Of a DNA stretch of 56,953 bases, positions 16,469-24,155 are shown one piece after another. The stretch comes from Acidobacteriota bacterium. GTDB lineage: Bacteria > Acidobacteriota > Thermoanaerobaculia > Multivoradales > JAHEKO01. How positions within the stretch are numbered: position 1 is the stretch's first letter; every line of letters starts with the position of its first letter. The stretch lies in the NCBI GenBank assembly GCA_029862975.1, contig JAOTWP010000009.1, positions 1 to 56,953 of the forward strand, given 5' to 3'. Under the pieces are notes generated by a model, which was not told the DNA's origin, searched no databases, and saw only the letters and a program-made list of their open reading frames with translations. The translations under genes were made by a program, and so were the position numbers.

Positions 16469-18454
16469 TCAACGCGGGCCGTCGTCGGGCCTCGCTTCGC
16501 GCTCCCGGCGCAGGACCTCGAGCTCCCCGCGGAGCGTCTCCAGCCGCTCCCGAATCTCGGCCATGTGCTCTGCGCGCACGGCTTCGAGCCCCTCGCGGAG
16601 CGGCTCGAGCTCGCCGCGCAGCTGCTCCATCCGCTGCCGCTCCGGCTCCAGCCGCTGCCGCAGCTCTTCCATCCGGAGGCGCTGGGGCTCCAGCCGCTGC
16701 CGCAGCTCTTCCATCCGGAGGCGCTCGGGCTCCAGCCGCGCCCTGATCTCGGCGGCCGTCGCGCGCTGGCGGGCGAGCTGGCTCGCCAGCTCGCGCTCGA
16801 CGGTCGCGCCGATCTCCTCGCCGATGCGGCTCAGCTCCTCGTGCACCGGCCGCATCTCGAGCTCGATCGCCTCCATCTGCTCAATCAGGGGGCGCATACT
16901 TCCTTCCACGGTGCGCTGGATCTCCTCGCGGATGGGCGCCATGAGCCGCTCGATCTCCCCGGCTCGCCGGGCGATCTCCTCCTCGATCCGGCGGCTCTCC
17001 TTCTCGATCTCGCGGTTCTCCGCCTCGATCCGGCGGCTCTCCTCCTCGAGCTCGCGGTTCTCCGCCTCGATCCGGAGGCTCGCCTCCTCGCTCTCGCGGC
17101 CATCGACCGCGAGCGCCGCCGGAGCCAGCGGCGCCGGGGCGGGCGCGAGGGCCGGCTGGGGACGCGGCACCGGCGCCGGTGCCGGCGCAGCGACGACGGG
17201 CGCCTCGGCCCGCGGACCGGCGTGCGAAGCGGCCGCGGCAGGAGCCTCCGGAGCCGCAGGAGCCTCGGGAGCGGCGGGACCCGCCAGCGCGGCAGGAGCC
17301 TCCGGAGCCGCAGGAGCCTCGGGACCGGCGGGGCCGGCGACGGCCGGAGCGGACGGCGAGGCGGCAGGGGCGGGCGGCGCCGGGGCGGGCGCCTGCCGCG
17401 GGCCGGCGGCGGCCAGCACCGGCAGGGCGAGGAGCACCGCGAGCGCCGGGACCAGGAAAGAGCGGCGCGGGCGGGAGGTCGGGCGGTTCTCGAGAATCGA
17501 CATGAGTCTTCCTTCCATCTGGTTGCGGCGCGCCATGTCGAGGGCGGCGGCCGGCAGGGTCCGGCCGCACGCGGCGCGCGCGATGCTCAACAGGTGACGG
17601 GCGTAGGTGCTGGGACGGGTGCCGCCGTCCAGCACGGCGAGGTCGCAGGCCAGCTCCTGCTCGCGCCGCAGACGGCGGGCCGCCAGCCAGGCGAGCGGAT
17701 CGAACCAGTAGGCGGCGCAGCCGAGCTGGGCGAGGAGCCGCCAGCCGAAGTCGTTGCGCGCCACGTGCGCCAGCTCGTGCGCCAGGACGAGGCGCCGGCG
17801 CTCGGCGCTCCAGCGGGCGGCGGCCGGCGGCAGGACGATCACGGGCCGCCACAGGCCCCACGTGGCGGGGCTTGCGAGCTGCGGGGCCACGAGGACGCGG
17901 ATCGGGCGGCGGAGGCCGAGGTCACGGGCCAGCCGGGCGCTCTCGCCGCGGGTCGCCGCGTCGGCCGGCCGGGCGCCGCAGCGGATCGTCCGCAGGCGCA
18001 GCAGCCCGAGACCGAAGAAGAGCGCTACGGCGGCACTGCCGGCGCCCCACAGGGCGACGGCGAGACGCCGCCAGTCCGCGGCGACGCGCGGAGCCGGCGC
18101 CGGCGCGGCAACGGCTTCCGGAGCGCTCGCCGCGGCACGCCGAGGCCCGGTTCGGGGCGCGACGGGGAGCGACGGCTCGGACGCCGGGAGCGAGCCGGCG
18201 ACCGCCGATGCCGCCGCGGGCCACGGCATCGCCGGCAGCACCCGCCACGCCGGCAGGACGGCCGAGAGCACCGGCAGCAGCAGGGCGCCGGCGAGAACGG
18301 ACGCCCACAGCGCCCGCCGCGCCGGCGGCGCGGCGCGCTCGAGCAGCACCGCCGCGAGCCAGCCGAGGGCGAGCAGCAGGGCGGACCTCACGGCCAGGGC
18401 AGCGAGCTGCTCGAAAGCGGACGGGACCAGACCGAGCGCCAGGCCCACCATCAC
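16469..18454 (-). CDS. BlaR1-like M56 metallopeptidase with periplasmic coiled-coil tail, 661 aa
   Basis: The N-terminal half is the M56 membrane peptidase: several transmembrane helices, then the zinc site RRRLVLAHELAHVARNDFGW (HExxH about residue 225) and a second zinc-ligand stretch RREQELACDLAVL. A further transmembrane helix lies around residues 320-341. After it comes an Ala/Pro-rich linker of about 100 residues, then a ~200-residue charged coiled coil with repeats such as ESRRIEAENREIEKES and LEPERLRMEELRQR. No penicillin-binding sensor domain is present. It starts at GTG 18454, overlapping the blaI stop (GTGA). In known pairs the peptidase inactivates the BlaI repressor on a signal; the signal here is unknown and sensing through the coiled coil is inference. 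Confidence 0.85.
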   Translation of the reverse strand: MMVGLALGLVPSAFEQLAALAVRSALLLALGWLAAVLLERAAPPARRALWASVLAGALLLPVLSAVLPAWRVLPAMPWPAAASAVAGSLPASEPSLPVAPRTGPRRAAASAPEAVAAPAPAPRVAADWRRLAVALWGAGSAAVALFFGLGLLRLRTIRCGARPADAATRGESARLARDLGLRRPIRVLVAPQLASPATWGLWRPVIVLPPAAARWSAERRRLVLAHELAHVARNDFGWRLLAQLGCAAYWFDPLAWLAARRLRREQELACDLAVLDGGTRPSTYARHLLSIARAACGRTLPAAALDMARRNQMEGRLMSILENRPTSRPRRSFLVPALAVLLALPVLAAAGPRQAPAPAPPAPAASPSAPAVAGPAGPEAPAAPEAPAALAGPAAPEAPAAPEAPAAAASHAGPRAEAPVVAAPAPAPVPRPQPALAPAPAPLAPAALAVDGRESEEASLRIEAENRELEEESRRIEAENREIEKESRRIEEEIARRAGEIERLMAPIREEIQRTVEGSMRPLIEQMEAIELEMRPVHEELSRIGEEIGATVERELASQLARQRATAAEIRARLEPERLRMEELRQRLEPQRLRMEELRQRLEPERQRMEQLRGELEPLREGLEAVRAEHMAEIRERLETLRGELEVLRREREARPDDGPR

Positions 18455-18840
18455 CTTCCCTCCCGCCGCGCCTGCTCGATCGCCGCGGCCAGCCGGTCGT
18501 ACTCCTCGTCGCTGAGCTCGAGATCCTCGAGCTCGAGCAGGGCGGCCATGGCGCCGGCGGCCGAGCCCGCGAAGAACGTGCGCAGCACGTGGCGCAGCGC
18601 CGTCTCCCGGGCGCTTTCCGCCGGCACCGTCGGAATGAAGACGTAGCGGTTGTCCTCGCTCTCGTGCCGCAGGTGCCCCTTCTCCTCGAGGATCCGCAGC
18701 AGCGCCCGAACTGCCGAGTACGACGGCGGCTCCGGCAGCCGCTCCCGGACCTCGGCGACGGTCGCCCGCCCGAGCGTATAGATCGCGTCCATGATCTGGC
18801 GCTCGCGGCGGCTGAGCTGCTGGGCGACGGGCTCGGTCAT
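18451..18840 (-). CDS. BlaI/MecI-family transcriptional repressor, 129 aa
   Basis: Winged-helix repressor: LSRRERQIMDAIYTLGRATVAEVRERL is helix 1-2, SYSAVRALLRILEEKGHLRHE is the recognition helix and wing, and RYVFIPTV follows. The C-terminal helices (AALLELEDLELSDEEYDRLA) would form the dimerisation and cleavage region targeted by M56 peptidases. It is the first gene of a two-gene operon with the M56 gene. A 39-bp palindrome overlaps its promoter, giving strong evidence of autoregulation. A beta-lactam connection is not supported, since no beta-lactamase or PBP gene is nearby. Confidence 0.92.
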   Translation of the reverse strand: MTEPVAQQLSRRERQIMDAIYTLGRATVAEVRERLPEPPSYSAVRALLRILEEKGHLRHESEDNRYVFIPTVPAESARETALRHVLRTFFAGSAAGAMAALLELEDLELSDEEYDRLAAAIEQARREGR

Positions 18841-18891
18841 GCCTCTTCTACTCTCCTCGGCGTCGTATGTTCCGCAGTGCCGGCCTTCCGC

Positions 18892-18930
18892 GGGTGCTAA
18901 TTTTCCAGCACTGCTAGAAAATTAGCACCC
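18892..18930. promoter_or_regulatory. 39-bp near-perfect palindromic operator upstream of blaI
   Basis: The left arm GGGTGCTAATTTTCCAGCA and the right arm (reverse complement GGGTGCTAATTTTCTAGCA) are 19 bases each around one central base, with a single mismatch. Each half itself has TGCTA/TAGCA ends, so it reads as two abutting BlaI-type sites. It begins 51 bases upstream of the blaI ATG and covers the -10 of the predicted promoter. Confidence 0.85.
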
Positions 18931-18947
18931 CGCTCCGTCCCTGTCAA
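18919..18947 (-). promoter_or_regulatory. Promoter TTGACA-N17-TAATTT for blaI-M56
   Basis: On the minus strand a perfect TTGACA (18947-18942) is followed after 17 bases by TAATTT (18924-18919). The -10 lies inside the palindrome, so a bound repressor would block RNA polymerase directly. Confidence 0.75.
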
Positions 18948-18978
18948 GGGATCCCCGCCGGCCGCGGCGGTCTGCCCC

Positions 18979-19650
18979 TCAGGACGGCGGCAGCTCCCGC
19001 CCGATCCCGTCTCCGGCGACGAGGAACCGGTAGAAGGAACCGAAGAACCAGAGCAGCGCGAACAGGATGGCGAGCATCAACGGGAGCGTCGCCCGCGTGG
19101 CCGCCGGGCCGAGTTCCGTCAGCCAGGACTGCTCGCCGGAGGTCAGCCAGGAGGCGAGCAGGAGGGCGTGCAAGGTAGCGAGGGCGACGCAGGCGGCCAG
19201 GGCCGCGGTCGCCGGGCGTCGCAGAGCCTCGCGCTCCGCGCCCTCTTCGAGGTGGCGGAGCAGCGTGACGAAGAAGGCGAGCACCGCGAGGATCCCCACG
19301 AAAGGCGCCCAGGCCTCGACCCAGGCCCCGCGATCCGAGCGCGCGAGGAGCGCGAGGTCGAGGGGGAGCAGGAGGTTGCGTACCACCGGAAGCAGCGCCA
19401 CGGCCGACCCCGCAGCCGCCGCAGCGGCCGCCCAACGCAGCGCCGGCCGGTGACGGCCGACCCAGGCCTCGCGCAGGGCGAGAAAGAAGGCGACCCAAGC
19501 GGCGCCGGTGAACAGGTGGATCGAGGCGGCCACCCCCGCGGCCGCCCGACCGGCTGTCAGGTCGGGCCAGATCGTACCCGAGAGCCGAAGCACGAAGAGC
19601 ACTCCAAGGCTCAAGGCCGTCACCGCAGTTGCCCGGCGAAGCAGCTTCAT
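18979..19650 (-). CDS. Hypothetical polytopic membrane protein, 223 aa
   Basis: Start ATG 19650 has GGAGG seven bases upstream. About six hydrophobic helices are visible, for example AVTALSLGVLFVLRLSG, AAWVAFFLALREAW, WAPFVGILAVLAFFVTLL and LMLAILFALLWFFGSFY, with short charged loops. I do not recognise the family. It may be a heme-free CopD/DUF-like membrane protein, but there are no obvious conserved His pairs. It is on the same strand as the amidotransferase gene, 239 bases away, and lies upstream of blaI on the minus strand; its own promoter could be the TAATGA-like element near 19705. Confidence 0.6.
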   Translation of the reverse strand: MKLLRRATAVTALSLGVLFVLRLSGTIWPDLTAGRAAAGVAASIHLFTGAAWVAFFLALREAWVGRHRPALRWAAAAAAAGSAVALLPVVRNLLLPLDLALLARSDRGAWVEAWAPFVGILAVLAFFVTLLRHLEEGAEREALRRPATAALAACVALATLHALLLASWLTSGEQSWLTELGPAATRATLPLMLAILFALLWFFGSFYRFLVAGDGIGRELPPS

Positions 19651-19880
19651 CGGAGAGCCTCCACGGGGCCGGCGCGGGGGCGAGCGCACCCGCGCCTCGG
19701 GGTCATTACGCTCGAGCCGGCCGGTTCATTCCCTGTCGGCAGGCAACGCGATCTGCGGCGTCGGCTCGCGGCGGGGTTCTCGACCACGGCCGCGTGATCC
19801 AGAGGTGCTAAGCCGCTGGAAGACGCGGGGGCGAGTGGTGATCCGGATCAGGCCCGCCAGCACCCGCCGTCCGGCGAAGC

Positions 19881-19904
19881 CTCACGACGTCAAGGAGTCG
19901 TGAG
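19881..19904 (-). terminator. Hairpin at the 3' end of the amidotransferase gene
   Basis: CTCACGAC and GTCGTGAG form an 8-bp perfect inverted repeat that includes the stop codon. There is no T-tract, so it may be a weak terminator or an mRNA 3' stabiliser. Confidence 0.35.
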
Positions 19905-20765
19905 GTGATGCGCGAGGTCGATCGGGCGCATGGTCACGCCCAGGCCGGCGTCGACGAGGACGAGGTGGTTCTCCGGCACCGGCTGCCAGCCCTCGTCGTC
20001 GCTCAGCGGCTCCGAGCTGACGATCACCGCCCGGTTGCGGCGGCCGGCGGGGAGCATCCGGCACAGGCCGTCCACGCACTCGTAGCGCCGTCCGTGATGG
20101 ACGTAGAGCGTGTTGGAGGGCTCGCCGCCCGCGCTGACGAAGCGGGAGGCGACGGCGCGCTCCCCGTCGCCGAGGCACAAGTTGAGCTGGGACGGCTCGG
20201 CGACTCCGTGCCGGGCCCGCAGCCGCTCCGTCGCGCCGATCGCTTCCTCGAGAGCCGCCGCCAGCCTGTCCAGGGGCGCGAGGTCCTCGTGCGCGCCGTA
20301 GCGGTCGAGCAACAGCGCGAAGACGTGCTCCGAGTCGGTCGAGCCGCGCACCGAGTGGAAGGCCTCGTCCGACAGTTGCGCCAAGAGGGCGCGGCGGACG
20401 GCCCGGAACCCGCCCAGCTCGCCGTTGTGCATGAACGCCAGCCGCCCGCTCGTGAACGGGTGGCAGTTGAGCTGCGTCACCGGCAGCCCGGGCGTCGCCG
20501 CGCGCACGTGGGCCAGCAGGCAGCGGGTCCGGGTCACCCGCGCCAGGCTCTGCAGGTTGAAGCTGTTCCAGGCCGGGTTGACCTCCTTGAAGAGCGCCGG
20601 CTCGGTGTGCTCCGCCGCGTACCAGGCGAGGCCGAACCCGTCCCCGTTGAGCGGCTCGATCCGCTCGTGGCTGTGGAAGCTCTGGTGGATGATCGAGTTC
20701 GCCGGCTCGGTCACCAGCGAGCTGACGGTCAGCTCGTCGCCCAGATAGAGGGAAAAGCGGCACAT
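19890..20765 (-). CDS. Class II glutamine amidotransferase (EgtC/YafJ-like), 291 aa
   Basis: Start ATG 20765 has AAGGAGG five bases upstream and places cysteine at position 2 (MCRFSLYLGDE), the N-terminal nucleophile of class II amidotransferases. NGDGFGLAWY, LLAHVRAAT, NCHPF, FMHNGELGG and GSTDSEHVFALLL are the family's glutaminase-site motifs. EgtC is the gamma-glutamyl hydrolase of ergothioneine synthesis. No egtB or egtD is seen here, so a specific role is not supported and YafJ-like is the safer label. The upstream region shared with the divergent acyl-CoA dehydrogenase contains the 11-bp tandem repeats. Confidence 0.88.
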   Translation of the reverse strand: MCRFSLYLGDELTVSSLVTEPANSIIHQSFHSHERIEPLNGDGFGLAWYAAEHTEPALFKEVNPAWNSFNLQSLARVTRTRCLLAHVRAATPGLPVTQLNCHPFTSGRLAFMHNGELGGFRAVRRALLAQLSDEAFHSVRGSTDSEHVFALLLDRYGAHEDLAPLDRLAAALEEAIGATERLRARHGVAEPSQLNLCLGDGERAVASRFVSAGGEPSNTLYVHHGRRYECVDGLCRMLPAGRRNRAVIVSSEPLSDDEGWQPVPENHLVLVDAGLGVTMRPIDLAHHLTTP

Positions 20766-20893
20766 GGCATCCTCCTTGGTAGGGCGCGACCGGACGTCGC
20801 GCCGGCGTCGCAGGTCCGCCGCCGCCGGGCGCCGCGGCTTCCCCGCCCCGACCCGGAGGCGGCCTCGGCGGCAGGCTCGAACGGACCTTCCGA

Positions 20894-20937
20894 GACAAGC
20901 ATAGGGCATGCCTAGGGCAAGCCTAGGGCAAGCATAG
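20894..20937. repeat. Four tandem 11-bp repeats in a divergent intergenic region
   Basis: The units GACAAGCATAG, GGCATGCCTAG, GGCAAGCCTAG and GGCAAGCATAG lie exactly end to end. The period of one helical turn would put all copies on the same DNA face. They lie between the amidotransferase (minus) and acyl-CoA dehydrogenase (plus) genes. A regulator-binding array is possible. Confidence 0.75.
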
Positions 20938-20975
20938 ACCGGGCCGTCGCGACGCTCGGGGCCGGACCCCGTTCC

Positions 20976-20983
20976 GCTATCAT
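20976..20983 (+). promoter_or_regulatory. Candidate -10 element GCTATCAT before the acyl-CoA dehydrogenase gene
   Basis: GCTATCAT ends 27 bases before ATG 21011, followed by GGAAGAGAG as a possible ribosome site. No clear -35 is visible. Confidence 0.45.
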
Positions 20984-21010
20984 GGAAGAGAGCTCGTCCA
21001 GGCCCGCGCC

Positions 21011-22540
21011 ATGGATCACGCCGACCCCGAGACCTACCGCTTCGATCCCTACCTCGCCGCCCTCAGCGGCAACTGGTACGACGAGGACGAGCTGTTGCGG
21101 CGCTGGCTCGCCCGCTCCGGGCCGAGCGCCGCGGAGACGGCCCAGGTTCGCGAGCTCGGACGGGCCGCGGCCAACCGCCATCGGGTGATCGCCGACCGGG
21201 TCGAGCGCACCGAGAACCTCCCCTACCTCGAGGCCCAGGATCCGTACAACCGCCGGCGCACCGAGGTGGTGATTCCGGCCGCGACCCGGGAGCTGCTCGG
21301 CGAGGTGCACGGCTCGGGCATCTGGAAGGCCGCCACCGACGACCGGGTGCGCTACGCGATCGTCTACCTGCTCAATCAGAACAGCGAGTTCGGGGTCACC
21401 TGCAGCACCGCCTGCACCGACGGGCTCGCCCGGATCCTGCGCCGGCTGGACGACGACCCCCGGAGCCGGGCCGTGGTCGCCGAGCTGGAGTCCGCGACCC
21501 CCGAGGCCTGGGTCCACGGCGCCCAGTTCGTCACCGAGATCCAGGGCGGGAGCGACGCGGCGACCAACGCGCTGCGGGCGGTTCCGGCGCCCGACGGGCT
21601 CTACGCGCTCCACGGCCGCAAGTGGTTCTGCTCGAATCCCTCCGCCGACTACTGGCTCGTGACGGCGCGGCTCGACGGCTCGCCGCCGGGCCACCGCGGA
21701 GTGAGCCTCTTCTGCATGCCGCGGGCCCGCGCCGGCGAGCCCAACGGGTTCGTCTACCAACGGCTGAAGGAGAAGCTCGGCACGCGCGCGCTGCCGACCG
21801 CCGAGATCGACTTCGCGGGTGCCCTCGCCTGGCCGGTGGGCCGGCTCGATCAAGGCTTGAAGAACATGGTCGCGGTGGTGCTCACCACCAGCCGGGTCCA
21901 CTGCGTGCTGGCGGCGGCGGCGGCCGTGCGCCGGGCGGCGCGCGAGGCCCGCGCCTACGCGGGCGTCCGGCAGGCGTTCGGCAAGCGCCTCGACCAGCAT
22001 CCGCTGATCGCCGACGCGCTGGAGCGCCTGAGCCGGGCCGCCGATCGCTTCGCGGCCGGGGCGTTCGCCACCGTCGACGCCTGGACGGCGTCCGCCGCCG
22101 AGGGCGCGAACCGGGATCTCCGGGTGTGGGCGCGCATCCTCGTGAGCCTGGCCAAGGCGGTGAGCACCCGCGCCTCGAGCCCCCATCTCTACGAGGCGAT
22201 GATGGTCCTCGGCGGCAACGGCATCGAGGAGCGGTTCTCCGCCCTGCCGCGGCTGTGGCGCGATGCCCCGATCCTGGAGTCGTGGGAGGGTCCGTACACG
22301 CTGCTGCTCATGCAGGCGCTCACCGACCTCGCCCGCTTCGACGTCGCCGGCCGCGAGCGGGAGCTGCTCGCCTTCGGCCTGGGCGAGCGCTCCGACCCGG
22401 CCGACGCCGACGAGCTCGCCCGGATCCTCCGATCGCCGACCGACGAGGAGAGCATCCTGCGCTGGGGCGAGCTCGCACCACGCCTCTACCGCAGGTTCGA
22501 GGAGAAGGCGCTGGCCGAGCTCCGGCGCGAGGCCGCCTGA
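21011..22540 (+). CDS. AidB-like acyl-CoA dehydrogenase, 509 aa
   Basis: FAD-dependent acyl-CoA dehydrogenase fold. The central beta-domain signatures are FVTEIQGGSDAATN and HGRKWFCSNPSADYWLVTAR. A loop RLKEKLGTRALPTAEIDF and the C-terminal flavin and CoA helix region (RQAFGKRLDQHPLIADAL, then LWRDAPILESWEGP) follow. The extended N-terminus, the TEIQGGSDA form and the W-E-G ending resemble AidB and its relatives rather than classical fatty-acid enzymes. AidB is part of the alkylation response in E. coli, but a true substrate is unknown for many homologues. It is a single gene with its own promoter, divergent from the amidotransferase. Confidence 0.85.
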   Translation: MDHADPETYRFDPYLAALSGNWYDEDELLRRWLARSGPSAAETAQVRELGRAAANRHRVIADRVERTENLPYLEAQDPYNRRRTEVVIPAATRELLGEVHGSGIWKAATDDRVRYAIVYLLNQNSEFGVTCSTACTDGLARILRRLDDDPRSRAVVAELESATPEAWVHGAQFVTEIQGGSDAATNALRAVPAPDGLYALHGRKWFCSNPSADYWLVTARLDGSPPGHRGVSLFCMPRARAGEPNGFVYQRLKEKLGTRALPTAEIDFAGALAWPVGRLDQGLKNMVAVVLTTSRVHCVLAAAAAVRRAAREARAYAGVRQAFGKRLDQHPLIADALERLSRAADRFAAGAFATVDAWTASAAEGANRDLRVWARILVSLAKAVSTRASSPHLYEAMMVLGGNGIEERFSALPRLWRDAPILESWEGPYTLLLMQALTDLARFDVAGRERELLAFGLGERSDPADADELARILRSPTDEESILRWGELAPRLYRRFEEKALAELRREAA

Positions 22541-22638
22541 CCGGCCGCCAGGCGATCGACCGCGCGGGGACCTGGTCGTGTAGAGCCGGCCGAAAGCGGT
22601 GGGGGTGGATCGGCTAACGCGCCCGCCCGGAAGCCGGC

Positions 22639-22672
22639 GCTACAATAGACTTCTATGACTCATCGGGTCATA
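22639..22672 (+). promoter_or_regulatory. Promoter -10 and inverted-repeat operator of a toxin-antitoxin pair
   Basis: GCTACAAT (22639-22646) is followed by the inverted repeat TATGAC-N7-GTCATA (22654-22672) just before the GTG start at 22681. This is the usual layout for antitoxin autorepression. Confidence 0.6.
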
Positions 22673-22680
22673 ATGCCCGG

Positions 22681-23052
22681 GTGAGCCAGGACCTCCCGAT
22701 CGCCAAGGCCAAAGCGCGCTTCGCAGAGCTCGTGCGTCGTGCCGAGCGGGGGGAGACGGTGATCCTGACCCGGCACGGCCGGCCGGTGGCTCGCCTGGCG
22801 CCGATCGGACCCGGCGACGAGCCGAGCGCCGTCGCCTTCGAGGCGGCCGAAGGGATCCGGGAGCCCGTGACTCCATACGGCGCCGAGCGCCGCGATCGCC
22901 GCCTCCTCCCGGCCTCGGAGAGCCGCCGGGAAGCCCTCGAGCGGCTGTTGCAGCTGAGCATCTGGCCCCGGGTGCCCGGCGAGCAGCTCGGCGCCGGCAT
23001 CGACAAGCAGGAGCGCGAGCGGATCCTCGGCTACGGGAGGGACGGCGTCTGA
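22681..23052 (+). CDS. Phd/YefM-family antitoxin, 123 aa
   Basis: The N-terminal DNA-binding Phd fold is clear: PIAKAKARFAELVRRAERGETVILTRHGRPVARLAP. The C-terminal ~70 residues are charged and probably disordered until bound to toxin. The start is GTG 22681. It overlaps the VapC-like gene by four bases (CTGA), and an inverted repeat at its promoter fits negative autoregulation. It is longer than most Phd antitoxins because of a C-terminal helical extension (ALERLLQLSIWPRVPG). Confidence 0.88.
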   Translation: MSQDLPIAKAKARFAELVRRAERGETVILTRHGRPVARLAPIGPGDEPSAVAFEAAEGIREPVTPYGAERRDRRLLPASESRREALERLLQLSIWPRVPGEQLGAGIDKQERERILGYGRDGV

Positions 23053-23477
23053 TCGTCGACAGCTCGGCGCTCGTGGCGCTCGTCTTTCGCGAGCCCGCGC
23101 ACGAGCGGGTCATCGACGCAGCCGTGGCCGCCGATTGGCTCGGCATCGGAGCGCCGACTCTGGCCGAGACCGGCATCGTGCTCGCGGCCCGCATCGGCGA
23201 AGCCGCCGGGCCTGCTCTCGCCTTGCTGCTCGAGCATCTCGACCTCCGGGTCGTGCCGTTCGAGGCCCTCCACGCCCGGGTCGCCCGCGAGGCCTTCCGC
23301 CGCTACGGACGGGGGCGCCACCCGGCGGAGCTCAACTTCGGCGACTGCCTGACCTACGCCGTGGCCAAGGTGGCGCGGCTGCCGCTGCTCTTTGTCGGTG
23401 ACGACTTCGCGCAGACCGATCTCGAGCCGGGTCTGCGCCCGGCGCCTACTCCACGTCCGTCCGAGCCCGACGTCTAG
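23049..23477 (+). CDS. vapC: VapC-family PIN-domain toxin, 142 aa
   Basis: Mg-dependent ribonuclease toxin; family members cut tRNA or rRNA. In frame, the typical VapC opening IVDSSALVALVFREP begins directly after CTG 23049, which overlaps the antitoxin TGA as CTGA. The usual GTG at 23073 would remove the first catalytic aspartate (D4). Acidic residues are visible at D4, in TLAETGI, in NFGDCLTYA (about residue 96) and in VGDDFAQTD (about residue 116). NFGDC is a strong VapC mark. The start codon is therefore most likely CTG. Confidence 0.88.
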   Translation: MIVDSSALVALVFREPAHERVIDAAVAADWLGIGAPTLAETGIVLAARIGEAAGPALALLLEHLDLRVVPFEALHARVAREAFRRYGRGRHPAELNFGDCLTYAVAKVARLPLLFVGDDFAQTDLEPGLRPAPTPRPSEPDV

Positions 23478-23622
23478 CCCAGGGCGGGATAGGGCTCGGG
23501 AGTCTCACGACCCGCGGAGCGTCCGTATTCGAGCGCCCTCTCCGCGACCTCCTCGGACCCCTCCCAACCACCGGCCAAGCTCACCAAGCCGCGACCGGCT
23601 GCGGCGCGAGTCGTCGCGCCGG

Positions 23623-24114
23623 CTAGTCCCGCATGTTGCGGAACGCGAACTCCGGCCCCAGGTCGGCCTCGCGGACCATGGCGATCACGGCCTGGAGGTC
23701 GTCGCGCTTCTTGCCGGTGACCCGCACCTGGTCGTCCTGGATCTGGGCCTGCACCTTGAGCTTCGCCTGCTTGATGCGCTTGACGATCTCCTTGCAGATG
23801 GCGCCGTCGATCCCCTGGGCGAGCGCGATCTTCTGGCGCCGCAGGCCGCCGGCCGCGTCCTCGGCCTTGGCCACGGTGAGGTTCTTGATCGCCACGCCGC
23901 GCTTCACGAGCTTGCCCTGGAGGACGTCGAGGACGGCCGCGAGCTTGAAGTCGTCGTCGCCCGTGAGGGTCAGCTCGGCGCTCCCCTTGTCCCAGTCGAT
24001 GCGGCTCTTCGAGCCGCGGAAGTCGTAGCGCTGCCCCAGCTCCTTCTGGGCCTGGTGGACGGCGTTGTCGACCTCTTGCAGGTCGGTCTCGACGACGATG
24101 TCGAAGGATGGCAT
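23623..24114 (-). CDS. yajQ: YajQ-family nucleotide/c-di-GMP-binding protein, 163 aa
   Basis: The full-length match is obvious: MPSFDIVVETDLQEVDNAV, QRYDFRGSKSRIDW, GVAIKNLTVAKAEDA, KLKVQAQIQDDQVRVTGKKRDDLQ and the ending LGPEFAFRNMRD. YajQ proteins have two RNP-like folds; a Xanthomonas member binds cyclic di-GMP. The longer frame reading in from upstream is antisense-style readthrough of the subtilase gene. The start is ATG 24114, 41 bases after the protease stop. Confidence 0.95.
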   Translation of the reverse strand: MPSFDIVVETDLQEVDNAVHQAQKELGQRYDFRGSKSRIDWDKGSAELTLTGDDDFKLAAVLDVLQGKLVKRGVAIKNLTVAKAEDAAGGLRRQKIALAQGIDGAICKEIVKRIKQAKLKVQAQIQDDQVRVTGKKRDDLQAVIAMVREADLGPEFAFRNMRD

Positions 24115-24155
24115 GGACGGCAATCTCCTTTCGCAGCGGCGGCGCTCCCGGGACC

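Noticed and set aside
16469-18930. A beta-lactam resistance operon
   Set aside because: The BlaI-like repressor and M56 peptidase have no beta-lactamase or PBP gene nearby and the receptor lacks a penicillin-binding domain.
19890-20765. An ergothioneine biosynthesis cluster
   Set aside because: The amidotransferase is EgtC-like, but no egtA, egtB or egtD is nearby.
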